From contig JASLHL010000233.1 in the NCBI GenBank assembly GCA_030152225.1, positions 1 through 13,345 of the forward strand: a stretch of 13,345 nt of DNA. The letters run 5' to 3'. Position numbers and translations under genes: made by a program. Numbering within the stretch: the stretch's first letter is position 1; each line of letters begins with the position of its first letter. A model generated the notes under the pieces. It was not told where the DNA came from. It was given only the letters and a program-made list of their open reading frames with translations, and did no database searches. Shown in pieces: positions 7,056 through 13,345 of the stretch. This stretch comes from Flavobacterium sp. GTDB lineage: Bacteria > Bacteroidota > Bacteroidia > Flavobacteriales > Flavobacteriaceae.

Positions 7056-7063
7056 TATATTTG
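7056..7063 (+). promoter_or_regulatory. -7 promoter box for dapD
   Basis: TATATTTG is a full match to TAnnTTTG. If used, transcription would begin near 7070 and give dapD a leader of roughly 215 nt, long for this kind of gene. No clear -33 element is visible. Confidence 0.5.
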
Positions 7064-7128
7064 CTTCTATTTAAAGTTCAACAATACGCATTTCACCTTA
7101 CTAGATACGCGCATGAAAACATCGGGTA

Positions 7129-7201
7129 GATCGGGTTAGGTTCTAGGAATAATCCATTGGGAGTAAACCTAGTAATTTAGCAAAACAACCCGTTGATCAA
7201 C
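7129..7201 (+). promoter_or_regulatory. Possible structured leader RNA of dapD
   Basis: CGGGTT (7132-7137) can pair with AACCCG (7187-7192), extended by GAT (7129-7131) with ATC (7196-7198) across a small bulge. The next bases AGGTT (7138-7142) can pair with AACCT (7166-7170), so the left strand forms one continuous helix. CTAGG (7143-7147) with CCTAG (7168-7172) is a competing pairing. GTTGATCAAC (7192-7201) is a perfect palindrome overlapping the outer stem. No known riboswitch class is recognised, so this is a candidate only. Confidence 0.3.
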
Positions 7202-7284
7202 TGTTGCATTCGATTTTAGTAAAGCGGATTTAATGGCCGTAATTCAAGCCATTGGAACAAAAAAATAATCTCAAAAAAGCAAAG

Positions 7285-8100
7285 ATGAATCATCTCCAAC
7301 ACATTATTGAACAAGCCTGGGCAGATCGTTCGCTGCTACAGAATCAAGATACACAAGACGCTATTTGCGCGGTCATTGAAGCCATTGACCAAGGTAAATT
7401 GCGCGTTGCAGAACCAACTGCAACGGGATGGCAAGTAAATGAATGGGTAAAAAAAGCTGTTGTTTTATACTTTCCCATTCAAAAAATGGAAACCTTTGAG
7501 GTGGGAATTTTCGAATACCACGATAAGATGCCATTAAAACGCAACTATGCAGCCAAGGGCATTCGCGTGGTTCCCAATGCAGTAGCTCGACATGGGGCTT
7601 ATATTTCTTCTGGAGTGATCTTAATGCCCTCTTATGTCAATATTGGTGCTTATGTAGACGAGGGTACCATGGTAGATACCTGGGCAACCGTAGGTTCTTG
7701 TGCGCAAATTGGCAAACATGTACACTTGTCAGGTGGTGTGGGAATTGGCGGGGTTTTAGAACCTTTACAAGCGGCTCCTGTCATCATTGAAGACCACGCT
7801 TTTATCGGTTCACGTTGTATTGTTGTGGAAGGTGTTCGCGTGGGAAAAGAAGCGGTTTTAGGCGCCAATGTCGTTTTAACCGCATCGACAAAAATCATTG
7901 ATGTAACGGGAGAACAACCCATCGAAATGAAAGGATATGTACCCGAACGCGCCGTTGTAATTCCCGGTTCGTATACCAAAGAATTTCCTGCGGGAGCGTA
8001 TCAAGTACCTTGTGCCTTGATCATAGGGCAGCGCAAAGCCTCTACAGATTTAAAAACATCGTTAAACGACGCATTGAGAGAATATAACGTTGCGGTGTAA
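7285..8100 (+). CDS. dapD: Tetrahydrodipicolinate N-succinyltransferase
   Basis: DapD transfers succinyl from succinyl-CoA to tetrahydrodipicolinate in the lysine/meso-diaminopimelate pathway, in the cytoplasm. I chose the ATG at 7285 (271 residues, the usual length) over an in-frame TTG at 7252, because MNHLQHIIEQAW is the expected N terminus and the TTG adds only low-complexity residues. An alpha-helical N domain (1-90) precedes a left-handed beta-helix of hexapeptide repeats (about 95-205). Diagnostic blocks are GIRVVPNAVARHGAYI (92-107), GTMVDTWATVGSCAQIG (127-143) with candidate catalytic D131, and SGGVGIGGVLEPLQAAP (149-165). The position aligning with the E of E. coli SEVVEG is I179 here (CIVVEG), which I believe is usual in Bacteroidota. 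It has its own promoter-like box and two hairpins downstream, so it is probably monocistronic. Confidence 0.97.
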   Translation: MNHLQHIIEQAWADRSLLQNQDTQDAICAVIEAIDQGKLRVAEPTATGWQVNEWVKKAVVLYFPIQKMETFEVGIFEYHDKMPLKRNYAAKGIRVVPNAVARHGAYISSGVILMPSYVNIGAYVDEGTMVDTWATVGSCAQIGKHVHLSGGVGIGGVLEPLQAAPVIIEDHAFIGSRCIVVEGVRVGKEAVLGANVVLTASTKIIDVTGEQPIEMKGYVPERAVVIPGSYTKEFPAGAYQVPCALIIGQRKASTDLKTSLNDALREYNVAV

Positions 8101-8112
8101 TAACGCCGCAAC
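8089..8112 (+). other. Small hairpin across the dapD stop codon
   Basis: GTTGCGG (8089-8095) and CCGCAAC (8106-8112) form a 7-bp GC-rich stem whose loop contains the TAA stop. It may be part of a two-hairpin 3' end together with 8123-8154. No T-tract follows, so alone it is not a typical terminator. Confidence 0.5.
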
Positions 8113-8122
8113 AGCAACATAC

Positions 8123-8160
8123 AATTACCACAGTATGAACGTACTGTGGTAATTTACGTT
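8123..8160 (+). terminator. Perfect 13-bp hairpin after dapD, probable terminator
   Basis: AATTACCACAGTA (8123-8135) pairs perfectly with TACTGTGGTAATT (8142-8154) around a 6-nt loop. The tail TACGTTT is only weakly T-rich. It lies between dapD and the LtaS-like gene, only 25 nt before that start codon, so an operator or a transcript-end stabiliser are alternatives to a terminator. Confidence 0.6.
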
Positions 8161-8179
8161 TAAAAGACAAGAGAATTTT

Positions 8180-10045
8180 ATGACTAAGCTATTTTCTAAA
8201 AACCTCAGCGTATTTACCTTGAGATTTTTACTTATTTTCGCCTTTTACCAACTGGTTCGCTTTGGTTTTTACTGGTACAACGGACATTTACTTGACCCCA
8301 TGGACTTCAAGGTACTCTCAGGAGGTATTCGCTTTGATTTAGCCGCCTTAGGTTTTATTAACCTTGCTTTTGCGCTCTTGCATCTCTGGCCGGGAAAATT
8401 TCAGACGAAAAAAGGTTATCAAACCTTTTTGTTTTACAGCTTCTATCTAGTCAACATACTGATTCTCTGTTTAAATTTCGTCGATTTTGAATACTTTAGA
8501 TTTATTGGTAGACGTAGCTCCTATGCCTTTATCACTGCATCGGGTATGGAAAACGAACTCCCTGGGTTATTGAAAAACTTTATTGTTGACTATTGGTGGA
8601 TTCCTTTGTTTATGTTGGGATCTTTTGTCTTCTTTTGGCGGATTTACCGCAAGATAAACTACAAAATATACGATTCGCGTTTTAATTTCCCACAAGCCAT
8701 TATTGCCCTGGTTGTAACAGGTGTTTTATTGCTTTTTGGTCGTGGGGGATTACAACCCAAACCCATCCGATTGGTAGATGCAGCAGGCTATGGCGGCCTA
8801 AAAAACACCGCCTTGGTATTAAACACCCCTTTCTCCGTATTGAAAACCATGGGTAAAAAGGAAACACTCCCCGACTATAATTTCTATAGCGAAGAAGAGT
8901 TAGTAAGCATCTTTAATCCCGTTCAAACGTTCCAATACGATTCAATCAACAAAAAGAACGTAGTCTTGTTGATTGTCGAAAGTTTTGGTCGAGAGAATAT
9001 GCATATTGGTTTGACGCCCTTTATGGATTCTCTAGCGGCAAATAGCTATTTTTTTGAGTATGGTTTTGCCAATGGCAAAGTTTCTATTGACGCTGTTCCC
9101 TCTTCTATTTCGAGTATTCCCAGTCTAATGGATCGCACGTTTATCACATCGAGCTATGCGTTAAACGACGTCTATCCTCTACCTAAAATACTCAACGAAC
9201 AAGGTTATCACACCGCTTTTTTCCACGGCGCCTTCAACGGAAGTCAAAACTTTGATCAATATGCCAATGTTGCCGGATTCAAAGAATACTATGGCAAAAA
9301 CGAATACGAAGGTCCAGAAGCCTTTGATGGTGCTTGGGGTATTTTTGACGAAGAATTCTTGCAGTTCTTTGCCAAAAAACTCGATCAGTTCCATACGCCT
9401 TTCTTCTCTACTCTATTTACCATTTCTTCCCATAATCCGTACACGATTCCAGAGAAATACAAGGGTAAATTCCCGAAAGGAACGGGCGACATACACGAAT
9501 CTATTGCCTATGCGGATTATTCGCTTCGCCAATTTTTCAAAACAGCACAAACAAAATCGTGGTATAACAACACCCTTTTTATTGTTGTGGCGGACCATAC
9601 CTCTTCGGACGGACGAGAAGAAAAATGGAAAACCAATGTGGGGAAATTTAGAATTCCCATCTTGTTTTTCGCGCCTGGAGATCCGTCTCTCCCTGTGACT
9701 AAAGTCGAACGCAATTTCCAGCAAATTGACTTATTACCTAGTTTGATGGATTACTTACAGATTAATACTCAAGTGGTTTCTTTTGGTAAATCATACCAAT
9801 CTGAGCAAGATTTTGCCATCAGCTATTTGAGCAATATTTACAATTACGAAGAAGGCGATTATTACCTTGCTTTTGATGGAAGCAAGAGTTTGGGACTTTA
9901 CAATTGGAAAACGGATCCAGAGTTAAAAGATAATCTCCTAACCAAAGAAGTAGAAAAGGTAAAAGAAATGGAGCGTTTTCTAAAGGCATACATCCAAACA
10001 TTTAATACGCGCGTAAAAAACAATCAATTAATTATTAAAAAATAA
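8180..10045 (+). CDS. LtaS-like membrane phospho-transferase (sulfatase fold)
   Basis: A 621-residue protein of the LTA synthase/phosphoglycerol transferase branch of the alkaline phosphatase superfamily. Hydrophobic segments near 10-32, 52-70, 80-102, 138-155 and 171-187 form the membrane part; the soluble domain starts around residue 255 and should face the periplasm. Metal and active-site candidates are E267 in VVLLIVESFG, S302 in NGKVSIDAVPS (where LtaS has a Thr nucleophile in a GKTSDAE segment), H418 in ISSHNPY, and D472-H473 in VADHTSSDG. There is no CxPxR motif, so it is not a formylglycine sulfatase. Gram-negative bacteria have no lipoteichoic acid; related proteins add phosphoglycerol or phosphoethanolamine to envelope glycans or lipids. 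The neighbouring glycosyltransferases fit such a role. The substrate is unknown. Confidence 0.88.
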   Translation: MTKLFSKNLSVFTLRFLLIFAFYQLVRFGFYWYNGHLLDPMDFKVLSGGIRFDLAALGFINLAFALLHLWPGKFQTKKGYQTFLFYSFYLVNILILCLNFVDFEYFRFIGRRSSYAFITASGMENELPGLLKNFIVDYWWIPLFMLGSFVFFWRIYRKINYKIYDSRFNFPQAIIALVVTGVLLLFGRGGLQPKPIRLVDAAGYGGLKNTALVLNTPFSVLKTMGKKETLPDYNFYSEEELVSIFNPVQTFQYDSINKKNVVLLIVESFGRENMHIGLTPFMDSLAANSYFFEYGFANGKVSIDAVPSSISSIPSLMDRTFITSSYALNDVYPLPKILNEQGYHTAFFHGAFNGSQNFDQYANVAGFKEYYGKNEYEGPEAFDGAWGIFDEEFLQFFAKKLDQFHTPFFSTLFTISSHNPYTIPEKYKGKFPKGTGDIHESIAYADYSLRQFFKTAQTKSWYNNTLFIVVADHTSSDGREEKWKTNVGKFRIPILFFAPGDPSLPVTKVERNFQQIDLLPSLMDYLQINTQVVSFGKSYQSEQDFAISYLSNIYNYEEGDYYLAFDGSKSLGLYNWKTDPELKDNLLTKEVEKVKEMERFLKAYIQTFNTRVKNNQLIIKK

Positions 10046-10058
10046 TTGATTGTTTTTT
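10021..10058 (+). terminator. Rho-independent terminator overlapping the LtaS-like gene end
   Basis: CAATCAATTA (10021-10030) pairs with TAATTGATTG (10043-10052), directly followed by six T. The stop codon TAA (10043-10045) is the start of the right arm, so the hairpin is built partly from the last codons. The stem is AT-rich, so termination may be partial. Confidence 0.75.
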
Positions 10059-10061
10059 AGC

Positions 10062-10072
10062 ATCTTTACGAC
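10062..10072 (+). promoter_or_regulatory. Possible -7 region of the first glycosyltransferase gene
   Basis: ATCTTTACGAC occurs here and again at 11703-11713 before the lipoprotein gene. It resembles a variant -7 box (here cATCTTTA), just after the terminator and about 50 nt before the start codon. The leading T of TAnnTTTG is missing in this copy. Confidence 0.35.
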
Positions 10073-10120
10073 AAAATAACAACCGTTTAACTTGATACGT
10101 TATAAAAAACAACAAACACT

Positions 10121-10870
10121 ATGGCAATCAGTGGATTAGTAATTACATTTAACGAAGAAAAAAACATAGGAAAGTGTATTGATGCTTTATTTCAATACTG
10201 TGATGAAGTCATCATCATTGATTCCAACAGCAAGGACAACACCGTTGAAATTGCAAAGAGCAAAGGAGCACAAGTTTACCTTCAGGCGTTTTTGGGCGAT
10301 GGACCGCAGCGCTCCCACGGGCTACAATACTGTAAAAACGATTGGATTATGAATTTGGATGCGGATGAGTTTTTGGATGTCGATGCGCTGGCTTTTATCC
10401 AGTCCAAAGCTTATGAAAACAGCCCTTATGACGGATTCAAGTTTCGAGTTAAAAACTTCTTAGGCGATAAGTTAATTAATTTTTCGGGTTGGTATCCCGA
10501 TTCTAAGGTGCGTTTTTTCAACAAGAAGACAGCTCATCCTTCAGCGGATATCACCCATCAATATATTGTAACCACGAATGAAAAGAGTGTCAATGTTCAC
10601 ATTTTGCACTATGGTTGGCAGAACTATAAACAGGTGATTGACAAAAAGAACCAATACTCTACATGGGCCTCCCAACAAATGTTTGAAAAAGGGAAAAAAG
10701 TATCTGCTTTCAAACCGGTGTTAAATGGTACGGTTTCCTTTATTCGATGTTATTTTTTCAAAAAAGGTTTTCTCCATGGCATTGATGGCTTAGCTTTTGC
10801 AATAATTCAATCCTTCTTTTCGTTTATGAAGTATGTAAAACTAATTCGATTACATAAATCGAACAACTAG
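10121..10870 (+). CDS. Family 2 glycosyltransferase (WaaE/KdtX-like)
   Basis: A 249-residue GT-A-fold glycosyltransferase of the small WaaE/KdtX-like branch that acts on lipopolysaccharide core or other envelope glycans. The N terminus SGLVITFNEEKNI (4-16) is the nucleotide-sugar-binding start; D34 in IIIDSNSKDNT binds the nucleotide; D80-A-D82 in NLDADEF is the metal-binding DxD motif. The C terminus has a hydrophobic segment KGFLHGIDGLAFAI (215-228) and ends KYVKLIRLH, typical of the branch and suggesting membrane association at the cytoplasmic face. It lacks the VHE motif seen in its neighbour. Donor and acceptor sugars cannot be told. It lies after the LtaS-like gene terminator and 40 nt before a paralogous transferase; the pair is likely co-transcribed. 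It ends with TAG. Confidence 0.92.
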   Translation: MAISGLVITFNEEKNIGKCIDALFQYCDEVIIIDSNSKDNTVEIAKSKGAQVYLQAFLGDGPQRSHGLQYCKNDWIMNLDADEFLDVDALAFIQSKAYENSPYDGFKFRVKNFLGDKLINFSGWYPDSKVRFFNKKTAHPSADITHQYIVTTNEKSVNVHILHYGWQNYKQVIDKKNQYSTWASQQMFEKGKKVSAFKPVLNGTVSFIRCYFFKKGFLHGIDGLAFAIIQSFFSFMKYVKLIRLHKSNN

Positions 10871-10910
10871 ATTGAATTCCAAAACACATTAAATTGCTCA
10901 TAACATATTT

Positions 10911-11675
10911 ATGAAAAAAAAGATAACTCTTTTAATTCCCACCAAGAATGAGGAGTCTAATATTAGGGACTGCATTTTATCTGCTAAAAACTTAGTAGAT
11001 GAGATTTATCTTGTTGATTCATTCAGCACAGATAAAACAGTAGACCTTGCTCGCGAACTCGGTGCTCACATTCTTTCTCGTCAATTTGACAACTATTCAG
11101 ATCAGAAGAATTGGGCGATTGCACAGGTTCCTAGCGATTGGATTCTCCTACTTGATGCGGATGAAAAGATCACGCCAGAATTAGAGCAAGAAATCACCAC
11201 TTTAGTGGAACAAAACACACTAGATCAATGCAATGCTTATTGGGTTTATCGCAAAAACTTTTTTTTTAATCGCGAAATAAAATATTCGGGTTATCAAAAA
11301 GACAAGGTCATTCGTTTATTTAAAAAAACAAGTTCACGATACACCAATCGCGTACACGAATGTTTACACGTTGAAGGAAAAGTGGGCTTTTTAACGGAAA
11401 AACTCTATCACAATACCTATCGCGGATTTGATTTTCACTTAGCGAAGTTGAGTCGTTATGCCAGTTTACAAGCGGAAGATTACGACAAGAAAACAGGAAA
11501 GTTAACAGGCTTTCACTTTGTTGTAAAACCAGGCATGCGTTTTCTCAAGCACTATATTTTAAAACAAGGGTTTAGAGATGGTATTCCAGGGTTAATTCTC
11601 TCCTCTCTCAACGCTTATGCCACTTTCTTGCGCTATGTAAAATTGTGGATGTTGCGCAATAAAATTGAAAGTTAG
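10911..11675 (+). CDS. Family 2 glycosyltransferase, paralogous to its neighbour
   Basis: A 254-residue transferase of the same WaaE/KdtX-like GT2 branch as the preceding gene. Visible motifs are LLIPTKNEESNI (7-18), D36 in YLVDSFSTDKT, D82-A-D84 in LLDADEKITPE (metal-binding DxD) and R147-V-H149-E150 in TNRVHECLH, where the acidic residue is a candidate catalytic base. The C terminus KQGFRDGIPGLILS (218-231) and RYVKLWML (241-248) matches the neighbour's layout, so the two arose by an old duplication; identity is low enough that donor or acceptor probably differ. The likely role is sequential sugar addition to an envelope glycolipid on the cytoplasmic side of the inner membrane. The ATG at 10911 follows an AT-rich 40-nt gap with no terminator. 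It ends with TAG. Confidence 0.92.
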   Translation: MKKKITLLIPTKNEESNIRDCILSAKNLVDEIYLVDSFSTDKTVDLARELGAHILSRQFDNYSDQKNWAIAQVPSDWILLLDADEKITPELEQEITTLVEQNTLDQCNAYWVYRKNFFFNREIKYSGYQKDKVIRLFKKTSSRYTNRVHECLHVEGKVGFLTEKLYHNTYRGFDFHLAKLSRYASLQAEDYDKKTGKLTGFHFVVKPGMRFLKHYILKQGFRDGIPGLILSSLNAYATFLRYVKLWMLRNKIES

Positions 11676-11701
11676 TCGCAACCCCTTTGCATTATTTTCT
11701 T

Positions 11702-11713
11702 TATCTTTACGAC
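11702..11713 (+). promoter_or_regulatory. -7 promoter box for the beta-helix lipoprotein gene
   Basis: TATCTTTA matches TAnnTTTG in seven of eight positions and continues into CGAC, the same ATCTTTACGAC word as at 10062-10072. TTTG at 11686-11689 lies 12 nt upstream. The start codon is 16 nt past the box, so the leader would be very short. Confidence 0.45.
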
Positions 11714-11725
11714 TAAACGCACCTT

Positions 11726-13213
11726 ATGAATACGCTACGGTTTTTACTTCTATGTATTATTTTGTTCAGCTTCACTAGTTGCCGAACGGATATGGATTTT
11801 GAACCTGTAGCTCAATCTTTGCGCTTTTCTGCGGATACCGTTTACTTGGATCCTGTTTTTTCAGAAACTCAATCGAGTTCCTATTTGGTAAAAATCTACA
11901 ATACGAGTAATAAAAACATAAAAATTCCACAACTTACGTTGGGTAAAGGCGAACAGTCCTACTTCAATTTGTTGGTGGAAGGCCAAACGGGCAAGCAGTT
12001 TTCTAACGTGGAGCTTTTAGCCAAAGACAGCTTATATGTATTTGTTCACACTTTGGGTAAAGCCGATCCAAAAACAACGGAATTCATTTATACAGATCAA
12101 TTACGTGTAATGGGTAATACACAGCCCCAAAGCATTGAATTGGTTACCCTGATCAAGGATGCTTATTTTTTACATCCGGGCAAGGTAGAACAACAAGTGC
12201 TCCACAGCGTAAAGCTAGCGGATGAAACGACAATTGAGGGATTTTACTTGGGTGACACCAACGTTCACACTAAAAACACACTGCACCTAGACCATACGAA
12301 ACCGTATGTCGTGTATGGGTATGCAATTATTCCCGAAAATCAAACCCTTTATTTAGCAGCGGGTACTCAATTGTACTTCCATGAGAATTCGGGCATTATT
12401 GGCTTAAAAGGCAGTGCTATCCAAGCACAGGGTACACTGGAAAAACCCATTGTTTTTCGCCATGATCGCCTAGAAACTTCTTATGCCTATACTGCAGGAC
12501 AATGGTCGGGTATTCGCCTACAAAATCCTGGATCTAGTACCTTGGATCACGTGCGCATTGAGCAAGCGAAAATTGGACTATACCTTGATCACGCCGTTGA
12601 TTTCACCCTAAAAAACACCCAATTACACAACCATTCCTATACCGCTTTGGAAGCGATAAACTCAACTATTGTAGGACAAAATATCGTGGCTACTACGACG
12701 CAAAATGCAGCAGTCGTTTTGCGCGGTGGCGGAAACTACCTTTTTCAACATTGTACATTTAGCACTAGTGGATTCCGTCCCGATCAACATGCCTTGCGTA
12801 TTGACAATAGTACAGCGACACCGTTTACGCGTATCCTCATTCAAAACAGTCTTATTCACAGTGCTATTGCACAAAGTTTTGCCTTTACTGGGGATGAGGC
12901 TCCAGCTCATGTTCGATTTGACTCCAATGCGCTAAAAGATACGAGTAAGCGAAATACAACTTCTTCGGTTTACAACTACGACAATGAATCGATGTACCAC
13001 AACAATATTTTCTTAAACACACCTGCACTCGCCACCATTGATTTTCAGGATCCCAAAAAGAACCTCTTTTACTACTCCAGTCTGATGACACACTTAATTG
13101 GCAAAGGCAATCGGGCAATTGCGGCAAGTGTTCCTCAAGATTTAAATGGAAAAGACCGAAGAAACGCTCCTGATTTGGGGGCTTATCAGCATATTGAAAC
13201 TACGAAAGAATAA
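11726..13213 (+). CDS. Beta-helix lipoprotein, probably surface exposed
   Basis: A 495-residue lipoprotein. The signal sequence ends in the lipobox FTSC with lipidated C19. The residues after it, R-T-D-M-D-F-E (20-26), resemble the Flavobacterium SDDFE-type lipoprotein export signal that sends proteins to the cell surface. A first beta-sandwich-like domain (about 30-150) contains DTVYLDPVFS and DSLYVFVHTL, a pattern frequent in Bacteroidota surface proteins. From about residue 195 there is a right-handed parallel beta-helix with repeated short strands and Asn/His/Ser turns (for example AIIPENQTLYLAAGT, GQWSGIRLQNPG, STLDHVRIEQAKIG). The end motif GKDRRNAPDLGAYQ (473-486) is typical of such helices. 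Proteins of this fold bind or cleave polysaccharides, but no catalytic triad is certain here. It follows the glycosyltransferases and precedes purL. Confidence 0.85.
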   Translation: MNTLRFLLLCIILFSFTSCRTDMDFEPVAQSLRFSADTVYLDPVFSETQSSSYLVKIYNTSNKNIKIPQLTLGKGEQSYFNLLVEGQTGKQFSNVELLAKDSLYVFVHTLGKADPKTTEFIYTDQLRVMGNTQPQSIELVTLIKDAYFLHPGKVEQQVLHSVKLADETTIEGFYLGDTNVHTKNTLHLDHTKPYVVYGYAIIPENQTLYLAAGTQLYFHENSGIIGLKGSAIQAQGTLEKPIVFRHDRLETSYAYTAGQWSGIRLQNPGSSTLDHVRIEQAKIGLYLDHAVDFTLKNTQLHNHSYTALEAINSTIVGQNIVATTTQNAAVVLRGGGNYLFQHCTFSTSGFRPDQHALRIDNSTATPFTRILIQNSLIHSAIAQSFAFTGDEAPAHVRFDSNALKDTSKRNTTSSVYNYDNESMYHNNIFLNTPALATIDFQDPKKNLFYYSSLMTHLIGKGNRAIAASVPQDLNGKDRRNAPDLGAYQHIETTKE

Positions 13214-13237
13214 TTTTTTAATTGTCTTTTTTTAGTA

Positions 13238-13245
13238 TATTTTTG
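13238..13245 (+). promoter_or_regulatory. -7 promoter box for purL
   Basis: TATTTTTG is a full TAnnTTTG match, 35 nt before the start codon at 13281. A TTG at 13222-13224 lies 13 nt upstream, closer than the usual -33 spacing. Confidence 0.55.
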
Positions 13246-13280
13246 CATCTTACAACAACAACTAAAATAATCTTATCGCA

Positions 13281-13345
13281 ATGATTTATTTCTTCGAAAA
13301 CCCTTCGAAAAAGTTCTACGCTGTTCAGGTGGAGAACGCTTTATC
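13281..13345 (+). CDS. purL: Start of phosphoribosylformylglycinamidine synthase (partial)
   Basis: An ATG at 13281 opens a frame that runs off the window after 21 codons: MIYFFENPSKK then FYAVQVENAL. This matches my memory of the N terminus of the large, single-chain PurL of Bacteroidota, which typically begins with a similar MI-FFEN start and a following hydrophobic strand. PurL makes FGAM from FGAR, glutamine and ATP in purine synthesis. No catalytic part is inside the window, so the call rests only on the N terminus and on the well-placed promoter box upstream. Truncation is due to the window edge, not to the gene. Confidence 0.6.
   Translation, partial: MIYFFENPSKKFYAVQVENAL

Noticed and set aside
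7113..7139. Eight-codon frame MKTSGRSG in the dapD leader
   Set aside because: No lysine-rich or other regulatory codon run and no attenuator downstream; too short to support as a leader peptide.
7252..7284. TTG at 7252 as the start of dapD
   Set aside because: It adds eleven low-complexity residues; ATG 7285 gives the usual length and N terminus, with the purine-rich AAAAAAGCAAAG before it.
9252..9724. Long frames on both strands inside the LtaS-like gene
   Set aside because: They are shadows of a well-supported coding frame with intact motifs; none has family features or a start signal.
8180..10045. Arylsulfatase annotation for the LtaS-like protein
   Set aside because: No CxPxR formylglycine motif; the membrane-helix N terminus and motif order fit the LTA synthase/phosphoglycerol transferase branch.

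Overview
The window looks like chromosomal DNA of a Flavobacteriaceae bacterium (Bacteroidota), possibly close to Myroides; the genus is an inference, not a measurement. Support comes from AT-rich intergenic DNA, several matches to the Bacteroidota -7 promoter box TAnnTTTG, weak Shine-Dalgarno sites, a SDDFE-like lipoprotein export signal, and the start of a Bacteroidota-style PurL at the right edge. I see no tRNA, rRNA, CRISPR array, transposase or phage gene.

Left part (1-6866): a CreD-like inner-membrane protein (+) faces a minus-strand pair, an SDR-family protein followed by an Xaa-Pro aminopeptidase (PepP). A short divergent control region with an operator-like dyad separates the SDR gene from an exported amidohydrolase of the Xaa-dipeptidase/imidazolonepropionase type (+). 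The amidohydrolase converges on a minus-strand alpha/beta-hydrolase-like gene. Both convergent gaps (after creD and after the amidohydrolase) hold a related GAGGGTG/CACCCTC terminator followed by tandem 11-nt repeats whose sequence differs between gaps but whose period and head-to-head layout are the same.

The alpha/beta-hydrolase-like gene has a good promoter and a signal-anchor start at 6866, but an in-frame TAG at 6803-6801 separates the anchor from the catalytic domain. TAG ends three other genes here (pepP and both glycosyltransferases), so general recoding is unlikely; this is a nonsense mutation, a readthrough site, or a sequencing error.

Right part (6867-13345): a long, possibly structured leader precedes dapD (lysine/diaminopimelate synthesis). 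After two hairpins comes an LtaS-like membrane alkaline-phosphatase-superfamily transferase, two adjacent family 2 glycosyltransferases, a beta-helix lipoprotein with a probable surface-export signal, and the first 21 codons of purL. The LtaS-like protein, glycosyltransferases and lipoprotein suggest a small cell-envelope decoration locus, set between housekeeping genes for lysine and purine synthesis.
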